From the NCBI GenBank assembly GCA_028275425.1, contig JAPWUT010000091.1:1-6940 (forward strand): a stretch of DNA of 6,940 nt, read 5' to 3'. The notes under the pieces were generated by a model. It worked only from the letters and a program-made list of their open reading frames with translations. It did no database searches and was not told the origin of the DNA. The translations under genes and the position numbers were made by a program. Positions 6,560 to 6,940 of this stretch are shown here, one piece after another (the stretch's first letter is position 1; each line of letters starts with the position of its first letter). Source of the DNA: Anaerolineae bacterium (GTDB taxonomy: Bacteria > Chloroflexota > Anaerolineae > SpSt-600).

Positions 6560-6940
6560 TAAAGCCAGCACCCCTCCCAACATCACTCCGGCTGCAGCTA
6601 AGGTGAAGACCGTCCTTACGCCTAAGGCGGCCCCAAGAATTCCTGAAAGGCCCATCGCCAAAGCCGTTGAAAAGCTTATGGAAGTGTTCACAGTGCTTTC
6701 TACTCTGCCCCTCTTCTCATTCGGAACGGTCGCCTGTAGGATGGCAGCCAAAGTTGCCCTAACTACAACCACGCATACCCCTATGATAGCGGCCAAAAGG
6801 AGGGCTGCTTCAAAGCGGGAGGAGAAGGCGAAGAAAAGTATGGCCAGCCCCAGAACCATCATAGCAATACTTGCCAGGTAATGAGGTGAAGCAAAGCGCG
6901 AGAAAAAGCCGAGGGAAAGCCCCCCTGCTACCATCCCAAT
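6497..6940 (-). CDS. MFS transporter, C-terminal part (5' end outside window)
   Basis: The frame is open to the right edge, so only the last 147 or so residues are seen; the true start lies beyond 6940. The visible part fits the end of a 12-helix major facilitator. A GGLSLGFFSRF loop is followed by two hydrophobic helices (around visible residues 19-38 and 44-68), the cytoplasmic loop VPNEKRGRVES typical between helices 10 and 11, then two final helices and a short polar tail ending VGEATRR. The loop resembles the MFS_3/EntS-like efflux branch, so a drug or metabolite exporter is possible, but substrate cannot be told. The gene converges on the membrane spermidine-synthase-like gene and overlaps its 3' end by 63 bases. 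An internal ATG at 6934-6932 is in frame but lies mid-protein and is not a likely start. Confidence 0.88.
   Translation of the reverse strand: MGMVAGGLSLGFFSRFASPHYLASIAMMVLGLAILFFAFSSRFEAALLLAAIIGVCVVVVRATLAAILQATVPNEKRGRVESTVNTSISFSTALAMGLSGILGAALGVRTVFTLAAAGVMLGGVLALLALKMPVNQPNPEVGEATRR

Noticed and set aside
6603..6881. Small + strand open frame downstream of the operon
   Set aside because: It is the antisense shadow of the MFS gene, whose - strand translation gives clear membrane helices and a VPNEKRGRVES loop; no ribosome binding site or family match is seen for the + frame.

Overview
The window looks like a piece of a bacterial chromosome, probably from a thermophile. Start sites carry clear Shine-Dalgarno sequences, TTG and GTG are used as starts, and a TATAAT box is present. 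Arginine is often AGG and isoleucine often ATA, a bias common in thermophiles. The GC-rich hairpin repeats and the membrane-bound spermidine-synthase-like gene suggest Chloroflexota (Anaerolineae-like). That placement is an inference from general resemblance, not a demonstrated assignment.

Layout. Positions 1-363 hold no credible gene. They hold a tandem array of a GC-rich, hairpin-forming repeat of about 151-154 bp: two full copies and a third that appears internally deleted. Positions 364-446 form a compact promoter region with an extended -10 box, three TTCCCA motifs and a strong ribosome binding site. From 447 to 6559 four genes run on the + strand with almost no spacing (4-bp overlap, 11-bp gap, 4-bp gap), so they look like one operon: a family 4 glycosyltransferase, a polyprenyl-phosphate hexose-1-phosphate transferase (WcaJ/WbaP type), an M20 metallohydrolase of the YgeY type, and a large membrane protein with a spermidine-synthase-like domain between two membrane blocks. 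A convergent - strand gene for an MFS transporter enters from the right edge and overlaps the last operon gene by 63 bp.

How the genes may work together. The second gene would load the first sugar phosphate onto undecaprenyl phosphate, and the first could add a further sugar at the cytoplasmic face of the membrane. This is the start of an exopolysaccharide, O-antigen-like or glycoprotein glycan pathway. The M20 hydrolase and the spermidine-synthase-like membrane protein have no obvious place in such a pathway. They may be housekeeping genes that share the transcript, or they may make or modify a nitrogen-containing small molecule. Nothing here proves a new system; the membrane spermidine-synthase-like protein with altered active-site motifs and the upstream repeat array are the parts least explained by known biology.
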